Positions 1 through 6,905 of a DNA stretch of 17,281 nucleotides are shown here, piece after piece. Each line of letters starts with the position of its first letter. Within the stretch, counting starts at the first letter, position 1. The notes under the pieces were generated by a model. That model searched no databases. It was given only the letters and a program-made list of their open reading frames with translations, and was not told the origin of the DNA. The DNA comes from CAG-826 sp964504595 (lineage in GTDB: Bacteria > Bacillota_I > Bacilli_A > RFN20 > CAG-826), in the NCBI GenBank assembly GCA_964504595.1, contig CAZDEE010000021.1, positions 1-17,281 of the forward strand. The letters are read 5' to 3'. A program made the position numbers and the translations under genes.

Positions 1-2
1 AA

Positions 3-76
3 TGGAGCAGGTGACGGGAATCGAACCCGCGTAACTACCTTGGCAAGGTAGTGTTCTACCATTGAACTACACCTGC
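3..76 (-). tRNA. tRNA-Gly (GCC)
   Basis: Read on the minus strand, the gene starts GCAGGTG and ends CACCTGC followed by TCCA, so the acceptor stem closes perfectly and the CCA end is encoded. The anticodon loop is TTGCCAA, giving anticodon GCC (glycine). The TTCGATT T-loop and the D-loop TTCAATGGTAGA are present. It lies outside the mobile element and is divergent from gltX. Confidence 0.96.
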
Positions 77-185
77 GTGCTTATTTATGATACCACAATG
101 AATATAAAATTCAAGTCTTTTTTTTATTTCTTTTTATTTTTTTGTTTAGATATGTTAAACTATGTTTTGATAGTGAGGTGCTTGT

Positions 186-1847
186 ATGGCGACAACAATA
201 GATTTAGCAAATTTAATTTTTCCTGATATAACAACAACAGTTGAAGAATTAGAAAAAAGATATCCATGTAGAAATTTAAAAGAAGGAGCAAATGTAACAC
301 GTTTTGCCCCATCTCCAACTGGTTTTTTACATACCGGTAGTTTGTTTACAGCGATGATAGGCTATAAATTAGCTAAGCAAAGTGATGGTGTATTTTATAT
401 TCGTTTAGAAGATACGGATACTAAAAGAGAAATTGAAGGTTCGGGATTACAATTATTAAAACAATTAGAATCATTTGGAATTATTCCTGATGAAGGATAT
501 TTTGGTGATCATGAAAGTGGTAATTATGGACCATATTGTCAATCTGCACGTGCGGATATTTATAAAGTTTATATTAAAGAATTAATTAAGCAAGGACGTG
601 CTTATCCTTGTTTTTGTACTGCTGAAGATTTAAATGATTTAAGAACGATGCAAGAAAAGAATAAGATTATTCCAGGTTATTATCAACATTATGCAAAGTG
701 TCGTTTTTTAACTGTTGATGAAGCAATTGAAAAAATTAAAAATGGTGTACCATATGTTATTCGTTTTAAGAGTATGGGAAATCATATTCGTAAAATAAGA
801 GTTCAAGATTTAATTCGTGGAACTTTAGAAATAGCAGAAAATGATTTGGATATTGTTATATTGAAAAGTGATGGACTTCCAACATATCATTTTGCTCATG
901 CAATAGATGATCATTTAATGCACACTACAATTGTTAATAGAGGAGAAGAATGGATTTCATCTCTTCCTATTCACGTTGAGTTATTCGCGGCTTTAGGATT
1001 TAAAGCTCCTAAATATGCCCATCTTCCAGTTATTATGAAGATGGATAACGGTAATCGTCGTAAATTATCTAAAAGAAAAGATGATGAAGCAGCTTGTTCT
1101 TTCTTTTTAAGAGATGGATATCCAGCAGATGCCTTAATTGAATACTTAATGACAATTGCTAATTCTAATTTTGAAGAATGGAGACATAAAAACTCAGATT
1201 TACCATTATCGGATTTTAAATTAACATTTGAAAAAATTGCTTTTGATGGTGCTTTATTTGATATGATGAAATTAAAGTATTTTGCAAGAGAAAGATTATC
1301 TAAAAGAACAGCTTCTGAAATTGTTAAGGAGGCTCTTGCTTGGGCAGAAGAATATAATGAAGAATTAAAAAAAGTAATTTTACGCGATGTTAATTATTTT
1401 GAAAGAATTGCTAATATTGAAAGAGAAAAAGAAAATCCACGTAAAGATTATGAAAAGTATTCGGATTTATTAACTTTGAATCGTTTCTTCTTTAGTGATT
1501 ATTACGATAAAATGTTTGAAGAGAATGAATTACCTTTTAATGAAAATATTGATCGAAATGTTATAAAAGAAATATTAAAAGAATTTATGGAAACTTATGA
1601 TAGTAGTTTAGATGAGCAAAATTGGTTTGCTTCTTTAAAGGAATTAGGAGAGAAACATAAATTTGCGCCAAGTGGAAAAATATATAAACAAAATAAAGAT
1701 TTATATTTAGGACATATAGGGGATGTCGCTGAAATGCTTCGTATTGCGATGACAACTTCTAAACAATCTCCAAATCTTTATTGGATTCTTCAAATATTAG
1801 GGAAAGAAGAAATAGCTAGACGTATTAATAAAGTTTTAGCATTATAG
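186..1847 (+). CDS. gltX: Glutamate--tRNA ligase
   Basis: Class I aminoacyl-tRNA synthetase that charges tRNA-Glu in the cytoplasm. The ATP-binding segment RFAPSPTGFLHTGS (about residues 39-52) is the family's HIGH region and KLSKR (293-297) is the KMSKS-type loop. A Cys-x-Cys pair (C142, C144) and C172 suggest the usual zinc site. At 553 residues it is longer than the typical 470-490. Part of the excess is an N-terminal extension of about 36 residues before the HIGH region. The ATG has a GAGGTG ribosome binding site a few bases upstream. It is followed by a terminator, so it is probably monocistronic. It is host chromosome, not part of the element. Whether it is discriminating (Glu only) or also charges tRNA-Gln cannot be read here. 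Confidence 0.95.
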   Translation: MATTIDLANLIFPDITTTVEELEKRYPCRNLKEGANVTRFAPSPTGFLHTGSLFTAMIGYKLAKQSDGVFYIRLEDTDTKREIEGSGLQLLKQLESFGIIPDEGYFGDHESGNYGPYCQSARADIYKVYIKELIKQGRAYPCFCTAEDLNDLRTMQEKNKIIPGYYQHYAKCRFLTVDEAIEKIKNGVPYVIRFKSMGNHIRKIRVQDLIRGTLEIAENDLDIVILKSDGLPTYHFAHAIDDHLMHTTIVNRGEEWISSLPIHVELFAALGFKAPKYAHLPVIMKMDNGNRRKLSKRKDDEAACSFFLRDGYPADALIEYLMTIANSNFEEWRHKNSDLPLSDFKLTFEKIAFDGALFDMMKLKYFARERLSKRTASEIVKEALAWAEEYNEELKKVILRDVNYFERIANIEREKENPRKDYEKYSDLLTLNRFFFSDYYDKMFEENELPFNENIDRNVIKEILKEFMETYDSSLDEQNWFASLKELGEKHKFAPSGKIYKQNKDLYLGHIGDVAEMLRIAMTTSKQSPNLYWILQILGKEEIARRINKVLAL

Positions 1848-1854
1848 AATATTG

Positions 1855-1898
1855 AATCTTAGAAAATAAATGAAATATTTTATTTCTAAGATTTTTTT
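1855..1898 (+). terminator. Intrinsic terminator after gltX
   Basis: An inverted repeat (AATCTTAGAAA to the left, TTTCTAAGATT to the right) around an AT-rich loop is followed directly by a run of seven T. It starts 8 bases after the gltX stop. Confidence 0.8.
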
Positions 1899-2017
1899 AA
1901 TATTATTTTTAATAATGCGTAAATTTACTAATTTAAAATGTTTCTATTTTAAAGTTCTTAAAAATATAGTATTCTTATAGTATACAAATGTAACCGCTAT
2001 CATAGGAGGAAAAATAT

Positions 2018-4063
2018 ATGGAATCGAGTCGCATTAGAAACATCGCCATCCTTGGCCATCAAGGGGTAGGTAAAACTTCCTTGGTTGAATCATTATACGC
2101 AATTGTTAATGGTATTGAAAAAGGAAGTGTTGAAAAGAAGAATACAATATCTGATTATTTAAAAGAAGAAAAAAGTAGGTTGAGTTCTGTTTCAACTTCA
2201 ATTGTTCCACTTGAATATAATGGATATAAATTAAATTTATTAGATATTCCAGGTAATGATGATTTTATTTGGGAAGCTATTAGTATTACACATTCAATAA
2301 AAGCGGCAATTATTGTTATTGATGCTCAAAGTAAAGTTCAAATAGGAACAATTAAGCATTATAAAATGCTAAGAAAAAGAAATATCCCAACTTTGATTTA
2401 TGTTAATAAAATGGATAATGGTAATCCTGATTTTGATGAATTAATGAATGACATTAGATTGAATTTAGGAGAGCAATGTATTCCATTTACATTTCCTTTA
2501 GGTCACAATGAAAATTTTGATGGATTTGTTAATGTTATTAGTTTAAAAGCTAGAAAATTCAATGGCACAGAATGTGTTGATGATGAAATATTTGAAGATA
2601 AACGTCATAGAGTTTTTGAATTACATAATACAATTTGTGAAGCTGTTGCTTTGACAGATGATGCTTTATTAGATAAATTCTTTGGTGGAGAAGCGTTAAC
2701 TCATGAAGAAATTAATGTAGGACTTCGTAAGGGCGTTCTTAATGGTGAATTAATTCCTGTAATCTTTGGTAGTACAAAGAATAACATTGGATTGCATACT
2801 ATGCTTTCAATGCTTATTGAATACATGCCTAATCCAACTGATTTAAAGCCTTATGTTGGCGAGGATGAAAGTGGTAATGAAATTGAAAGATTAACAGATG
2901 TTAATCAACCATTTAGTGCATATGTTATTAAAACAATGGTTGATCCATATATGGGAAATATCAATATTATTAAAATCGATAGTGGTGTATTACATTTAGG
3001 TGATGAAGTATATTGTCCTCAACTTAATGAAACAGTAAAAATAGCATCATTGTTCTATCTATGCGGAAAAAATCAAATTAATACGACAGAAGCTATTGCG
3101 GGAGATATCGTTGCAATAGGAAAGTTGGATAAAGTAGTTACTTCTTACACTTTGTGTGATAAGAATAATGTCATAATTTATAAGCAAGTTAAATTCCCTA
3201 CAGCGGTTTGCTTTAGAGCAATTTTTGCAACAAATAAAAAAGATGAAGAAAAATTAGGCCAAGCATTAGCGCGTGTTGCTAAAGAAGATCCATCAATTGA
3301 AATTAAAAGAAATATTGAAACTAAACAATTGCTTATCGGTGGAACATCAGAAACTCATATTTCCTTTACTTTAGAAAAAATAAAGAATAATTATAATATT
3401 GATATTGGTACAGAAGATGTTAAGATTTCTTATCGTGAAACGATTACTCGTGAAGCAAAGGCTATAGGTAGATATATTAAGCAATCAGGTGGAAGTGGAT
3501 TCTATGGCGTTGTTGAAATGAAATTTGAACCAGCAGAGGAATCAATATTTACTGAAGAAATATTTGGTGGTTCAGTACCTAAGAATTATTTTCCAGCAGT
3601 TGAAAAAGGATTCTTTGAGGCGTTAGGATCAGGATTATTAGCTGGTGTACCAGTTGTTGGTGTTAAAGCTACTTTATTAGATGGAAAATATCATGCGGTA
3701 GATAGTAATGAACAAGCATTTAGAATGGCTTCAGTATTGGCTTTTAGAGAAGCATATATGAAATGCGCACCAACATTATTAGAACCTATTTTAGCAATTG
3801 TTGTTAGCGTTGATAAAAAGTATATGGGAGATATTTTGGGCGATCTTAATTCTAGAAGAGCTAGAATTCAAGATATTGTTGATAAAGATGATGGTACAAC
3901 ACATATCCACGCTCATATTCCTGAAAGTGAAACACTTGATTATGTTACAACATTAAGAGCGTTAACCCAAGGTAGTGGATTCTTCAATCGTGAATTCTTA
4001 GGCTATGAGGAAGTACCTTCACATTTCCAACAAAAAATATTAAAGGAATTAAAAAAAGATTAA
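2018..4063 (+). CDS. Elongation factor G paralogue (EF-G-like GTPase)
   Basis: A 681-aa protein with the EF-G layout: GTP-binding domain, domain II, and C-terminal domains IV-V. The G1 motif GHQGVGKT is at 13-20 and the G4 motif NKMD at 130-133. It is a paralogue rather than the main translocase. The G3 motif, normally DTPGH, reads DIPGN (76-80), replacing the histidine that activates GTP hydrolysis. The switch I signature RGITI is replaced by RLSSV (about 54-58). It resembles the FusA2/EF-G2 class of secondary EF-Gs, whose roles are poorly known. The ATG has a clear AGGAGG site 7 bases upstream. It stands alone between gltX and tRNA-Ile, with a terminator after it. A conventional fusA presumably exists elsewhere in this genome (inference). 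Confidence 0.85.
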   Translation: MESSRIRNIAILGHQGVGKTSLVESLYAIVNGIEKGSVEKKNTISDYLKEEKSRLSSVSTSIVPLEYNGYKLNLLDIPGNDDFIWEAISITHSIKAAIIVIDAQSKVQIGTIKHYKMLRKRNIPTLIYVNKMDNGNPDFDELMNDIRLNLGEQCIPFTFPLGHNENFDGFVNVISLKARKFNGTECVDDEIFEDKRHRVFELHNTICEAVALTDDALLDKFFGGEALTHEEINVGLRKGVLNGELIPVIFGSTKNNIGLHTMLSMLIEYMPNPTDLKPYVGEDESGNEIERLTDVNQPFSAYVIKTMVDPYMGNINIIKIDSGVLHLGDEVYCPQLNETVKIASLFYLCGKNQINTTEAIAGDIVAIGKLDKVVTSYTLCDKNNVIIYKQVKFPTAVCFRAIFATNKKDEEKLGQALARVAKEDPSIEIKRNIETKQLLIGGTSETHISFTLEKIKNNYNIDIGTEDVKISYRETITREAKAIGRYIKQSGGSGFYGVVEMKFEPAEESIFTEEIFGGSVPKNYFPAVEKGFFEALGSGLLAGVPVVGVKATLLDGKYHAVDSNEQAFRMASVLAFREAYMKCAPTLLEPILAIVVSVDKKYMGDILGDLNSRRARIQDIVDKDDGTTHIHAHIPESETLDYVTTLRALTQGSGFFNREFLGYEEVPSHFQQKILKELKKD

Positions 4064-4091
4064 TAATTAAGACCTTTTAATAAGAGTAATA

Positions 4092-4130
4092 AAACAACCA
4101 TCGAAAAATTATAATCGATGGTTGTTTGTT
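4092..4130 (+). terminator. Terminator-like hairpin after the EF-G paralogue
   Basis: A perfect 12-bp stem (AAACAACCATCG at 4092-4103, CGATGGTTGTTT at 4116-4127) with a 12-base loop lies about 30 bases after the stop codon. The stem ends in T residues and the T-run beyond is short and interrupted, so it is probably, not certainly, an intrinsic terminator. Confidence 0.7.
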
Positions 4131-4190
4131 ACTTAATAAGGAATGCTTTTTAATAAAAAGTGGATTTATCATAAAAAATAAATATTTATG

Positions 4191-4219
4191 TTGCATTTTA
4201 TTGTTAGTTATGGTAAATT
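4191..4219 (+). promoter_or_regulatory. Candidate promoter of tRNA-Ile
   Basis: A -35-like TTGCAT (4191-4196), a 17-base spacer and a -10-like TAAATT (4214-4219) sit so that transcription would start about a dozen bases before the tRNA. Each box matches consensus only partly. Confidence 0.45.
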
Positions 4220-4238
4220 AATTAGGCATGGAAGAAAA

Positions 4239-4299
<61 letters not shown>

Positions 4300-4315
<16 letters not shown>

Positions 4316-4356
4316 GTAAGCTTAGATTTGTCCGATTTTATCGGACTTTTTTTATG
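4300..4356. repeat. Left attachment site (attL), 57-bp direct repeat copy 1
   Basis: These 57 bases, beginning CTATTAAGGCCCACCAGTAA, recur without a mismatch at 17076-17132 in the same orientation. The repeat contains the tRNA-Ile 3' end and its terminator. The flanking bases on both sides differ, which defines the limits. The integrase gene begins 50 bases inside, as expected for an att site. Confidence 0.93.
4330..4353 (+). terminator. Intrinsic terminator of tRNA-Ile (inside attL)
   Basis: GTCCGAT and ATCGGAC form a 7-bp stem with a TTT loop, followed by seven T. It lies 14 bases after the tRNA CCA. An identical copy sits in attR at 17106-17129. Confidence 0.9.
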
Positions 4357-4371
4357 TTTTATTATTTAAAA

Positions 4372-4390
4372 TGATACAAATTTGATACAA
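4372..4390. promoter_or_regulatory. Candidate integrase arm-binding site, left
   Basis: TGATACAAATTTGATACAA holds two direct copies of TGATACA and recurs with two changes at 16952-16970 near the right end. Paired short direct repeats just inside both att sites are typical of arm-type sites of integrases with an N-terminal arm-binding domain. Binding is not shown. Confidence 0.45.
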
Positions 4391-4405
4391 TGAATGCAAC
4401 ATTTT

Positions 4406-5506
4406 TTATAAATTTTTTAAAATATTTTCTATAACTTCCATTGTACGTTTTTTTGTCTCATCAGTTTGATGGAGATAATACTTTTCAGTAACTTCAACAG
4501 AGGAGTGACCTTCATAATCTTTAATTTCTTCTGCTGTTACTCCATGTGCTAATAACTCTGATGCATTTGTATGCCTAAATATATGAAACTTAGTACCATG
4601 AGGAAAATTTGAAAGTTCAGCATACTTTTTATACTTATTTCTTAAAGCATTCTCAGATATTGGCTTACTATGCGATTTATAAGTGAAAAATATAAAATCG
4701 TTATCTTTTAAATTGTTAGTTTTAATATGATTCTGTATAGCTTTAATATAAATATCAGGCATATAATAAAATCGGTTAGAGGATGCTGTCTTTGGTGTAA
4801 CTATTACATAAGATCCAGTACCACTTTTCCAAGAAACGGATTGATAAATTTGCATTGTATTATTATTAAAATCAAAGCTATCTACCTTTAATCCCATTAA
4901 TTCACCGATTCTTAATCCGAATGTATAAAGCGTTAAGAAGAGTAATTTATAATAGGAATCACATACTTCATATAATCTTTTAAATTCATTAAAAGTAACT
5001 ACTTTTTGTTTATTAATTTCTTTCTTTTTAATTGTATAATCTTTGAATAATTGTAACTTTTCTGCTTCAACATTATTGATACAATGATAGATTCTCCCAT
5101 AGTCAAACACTGCTTTTATAAGCTTTATTTGCCGATTTTTTCCTTTGATATCAATTGATAATTTACTAATTCTTTTTCTTAATCTTTCAAAATCGATATT
5201 TAACAACTTATTAACATCAATTGAAGGAAAATAATCAATCATTGCTTTTAAATTATTACTGATAGAATAAAAATAAGTAACTTTAACTTGTGGTTTTATC
5301 CACTTCAAATAATAATCTATTAATTTTTGCCACGTAAACTCAATCTGCTTGCGTTTTTTCACTTTGCCTTTATTCTCATAAAGAAAATCTATTTCCGCTT
5401 CCTGCGCCTCATTTCGCGTGCTAAATCCACGCCTTAGAAATTGCCTGCTATTGATACTACATTTAAAATAATATGTCTTTGTTTTTTTATCTCTATATAT
5501 CGGCAT
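4406..5506 (-). CDS. int: Tyrosine recombinase, phage-type integrase
   Basis: This 366-aa enzyme would insert and excise the element at tRNA-Ile. The N-terminal ~45 residues look like an AP2-like arm-binding domain, followed by a SAM-like core-binding domain (about 56-145) and the catalytic domain. The catalytic residues are visible: R199 (GLRIGE), K239 (PKTASS), H308 and R311 (HIFRHT), H334 (GHSS) and nucleophile Y344 (YLH). Length and motif order are normal for the Tn916/phage integrase family. Its start overlaps the end of the preceding gene by 14 bases and the ribosome binding site is weak, so translation is probably coupled. Its stop is 49 bases from attL. No excisionase of the usual kind is recognisable; one of the small basic genes could serve. 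Confidence 0.95.
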   Translation of the reverse strand: MPIYRDKKTKTYYFKCSINSRQFLRRGFSTRNEAQEAEIDFLYENKGKVKKRKQIEFTWQKLIDYYLKWIKPQVKVTYFYSISNNLKAMIDYFPSIDVNKLLNIDFERLRKRISKLSIDIKGKNRQIKLIKAVFDYGRIYHCINNVEAEKLQLFKDYTIKKKEINKQKVVTFNEFKRLYEVCDSYYKLLFLTLYTFGLRIGELMGLKVDSFDFNNNTMQIYQSVSWKSGTGSYVIVTPKTASSNRFYYMPDIYIKAIQNHIKTNNLKDNDFIFFTYKSHSKPISENALRNKYKKYAELSNFPHGTKFHIFRHTNASELLAHGVTAEEIKDYEGHSSVEVTEKYYLHQTDETKKRTMEVIENILKNL

Positions 5507-5891
5507 TTTGAATTACTTTCTTACAGAGATTCATAATAGCAGTAAATTTCACTTCGTTCTTATTGATAAAGCTTCTTCCAGAGAGTATTAACTTATTTCT
5601 TTCTTTCTCTGATAATGACTTTAAATGGCCTTCTTTATCCATATCACAAATAAAACATTTTCCGTAAATGTTTTCATCTTTATATATTAAGGATACTATT
5701 GAAGGAAGATTATCTCTTACTTCATCTATACATATTATTGTAAATATATCTCCATTAATATTTCTTAATACTAAATCAATATTATCGGTTTCTAACAATT
5801 TTGCTAAAGACTTTGTATTATGATCTACAGTCTTTTCTGTTATTAAATTATTCTCTGGATCCACAAATACTCCTGTTATTTTATCTTCCAT
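5493..5891 (-). CDS. DUF3846-like protein of unknown function
   Basis: A 132-aa soluble protein without membrane segments or signal peptide. The N-terminal two thirds (a short strand ending VDPENN, then a SLAKLL helix, then strand-rich sequence ending in CDMDKEG) resembles the DUF3846 proteins common on plasmids and phages, but this is a memory-based resemblance at modest confidence. The ATG has a strong AAAGGAAGG site. The gene is preceded by the structured noncoding stretch at 5932-6135 and overlaps int, so the two are probably made from one message. A role in regulating integration or excision is possible only by position. Confidence 0.6.
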   Translation of the reverse strand: MEDKITGVFVDPENNLITEKTVDHNTKSLAKLLETDNIDLVLRNINGDIFTIICIDEVRDNLPSIVSLIYKDENIYGKCFICDMDKEGHLKSLSEKERNKLILSGRSFINKNEVKFTAIMNLCKKVIQNADI

Positions 5892-5931
5892 CTTTATTCC
5901 TTCCTTTATATAAATATTATTTATTAATAAT

Positions 5932-6135
5932 TCAAGTACGTTCCTTATTATCTCCCGTTAGGCATAACAAGGTATCCCTTGTACTTGATTTATTAATTTT
6001 TACCTTTTATATTTTTGCCGTTGGCTTCGCACTGAAAAGATAAGGTTTTTACTTTTTATTCGAATCTACTTTTTCTATTTTAAAAGGTAAAATCAATAAT
6101 ATTTTTTTCTTTTGTTGGACTTCCCCTTAAAATAG
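5932..6135 (-). ncRNA. Candidate structured leader RNA upstream of the DUF3846-like gene
   Basis: The 285-bp gap 5892-6176 holds no ORF with a ribosome binding site, but it holds several complementary segments. Read on the minus strand these are a 9-bp stem (6127-6135 with 6075-6083), an 8-bp stem (5981-5988 with 5932-5939) enclosing a small AAGG/CCTT hairpin (5969-5980), and an alternative 6-bp ACAAGG/CCTTGT pairing that competes with the 8-bp stem. There is also a 6-bp pairing of 6040-6045 with 5943-5948. A GC-richer island (GTGCGAAGCCAACGGC) stands out from AT-rich surroundings. It could be a regulatory leader or a free small RNA. I do not recognise a known riboswitch class. Confidence 0.4.
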
Positions 6136-6176
6136 ATAAGATTTTATTTACTTTCTCTTTTTAATTAAATTTACTC

Positions 6177-6440
6177 CTAATAATTAAAATCCGTTCTTAC
6201 TTTTGTTGTTCCTTTTATCCATCTCTCAGAGCCCCAAATATCTGAATGCTTTGAACATGAATATGCTTTAGATCCTGAATCATAAAATCCTTTTGTATAA
6301 GTTTTTTTTCCTTTTAATGTTCTAAAAAATGTTCCTTTTGGAAGTTCCCTTAATTCACAAATTCCATAAAAATTTTTATTAACTTTCTTTACTTTTGTTG
6401 ATTTTGAACGTTTTTTTCTCACTTTTTCACAACCTTTCAT
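6177..6440 (-). CDS. Small basic hypothetical protein
   Basis: 87 residues if the ATG is used. The first ~25 residues are almost all Lys/Arg/Ser. The rest (from CELRELPKGTFFR to the C-terminus, with a KAYSCSKHSDI segment) looks like a small all-beta domain seen in short hypothetical proteins of plasmids and phages; no function is known to me. The ATG has no ribosome binding site, whereas the in-frame GTG at 6422 has AAAGG ten bases upstream, so an 81-aa product is equally likely. The basic tail suggests nucleic-acid binding, for example a single-stranded DNA-binding or excisionase-like role, but this is inference. Confidence 0.6.
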   Translation of the reverse strand: MKGCEKVRKKRSKSTKVKKVNKNFYGICELRELPKGTFFRTLKGKKTYTKGFYDSGSKAYSCSKHSDIWGSERWIKGTTKVRTDFNY

Positions 6441-6486
6441 TTTTTTATTGATTTTTTGCTACAATTGAATATAATATAAATAACAA

Positions 6487-6532
6487 AACCAATTTTTGGT
6501 TATCACCACCATATGAGATGTGGTGTTTTTTT
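6487..6532. terminator. Pair of hairpins between two minus-strand genes
   Basis: Two hairpins lie in the 90-bp gap. CACCAC (6504-6509) with GTGGTG (6520-6525), followed by seven T, is a good intrinsic terminator for plus-strand transcription, opposing the genes here. AACCAA (6487-6492) with TTGGTT (6496-6501), followed on the minus strand by TTG TTATTT, is a weak terminator for the minus-strand train. The plus-oriented one may block antisense transcription into the ATPase operon. Confidence 0.5.
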
Positions 6533-6893
6533 ATCTCTTTTTTTTCCTAGCAAATTTTAAAATATCACATTGCTGTTTTTGAGAAATAAATGTTTTTCTA
6601 TATACATTTAAATTAATATCTTTGTGTTTTAAATCAATCGGATTACCATCTGCATTAACTGATAAATAGCCATTATTTACACCACTTGGTGTTTCACGAT
6701 GTGAAAATCTCATTTTCTTTAATAATCCACTTCTTATCTGAGCAAATCTATAATTATCACGCTTGTATAAATGAGTTAATTCTATAGCTCTAATTTCTTT
6801 TGTATTTTTATCTTTATAAACTAAATAATCATGTGTGCCATTAGGATTATTAGATTTAAACATATATCTATTTTTTATTCTTGCTATTTTCAT
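6531..6893 (-). CDS. Hypothetical protein after the membrane ATPase
   Basis: A 120-aa soluble, basic protein with no membrane segment, signal peptide or recognisable motif. An AGGAGG site overlaps the stop region of the ATPase gene upstream and is 8 bases from the ATG, so the two are translated from the same message. Many Arg/Lys and aromatic residues (for example RYMFK, YKRDNYRFAQIR) leave room for nucleic-acid binding; a single-stranded DNA-binding protein is one candidate role in a filamentous phage, without direct evidence. Confidence 0.7.
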   Translation of the reverse strand: MKIARIKNRYMFKSNNPNGTHDYLVYKDKNTKEIRAIELTHLYKRDNYRFAQIRSGLLKKMRFSHRETPSGVNNGYLSVNADGNPIDLKHKDINLNVYRKTFISQKQQCDILKFARKKKR

Positions 6894-6905
6894 TTTAATC
6901 GCCTC

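Noticed and set aside
6010..6060. c-di-GMP-I riboswitch suggested by the GTGCGAAGCCAACGGC island
   Set aside because: The required GGCAAACC segment, the tetraloop-bearing P2 helix and the second helix are not in place.
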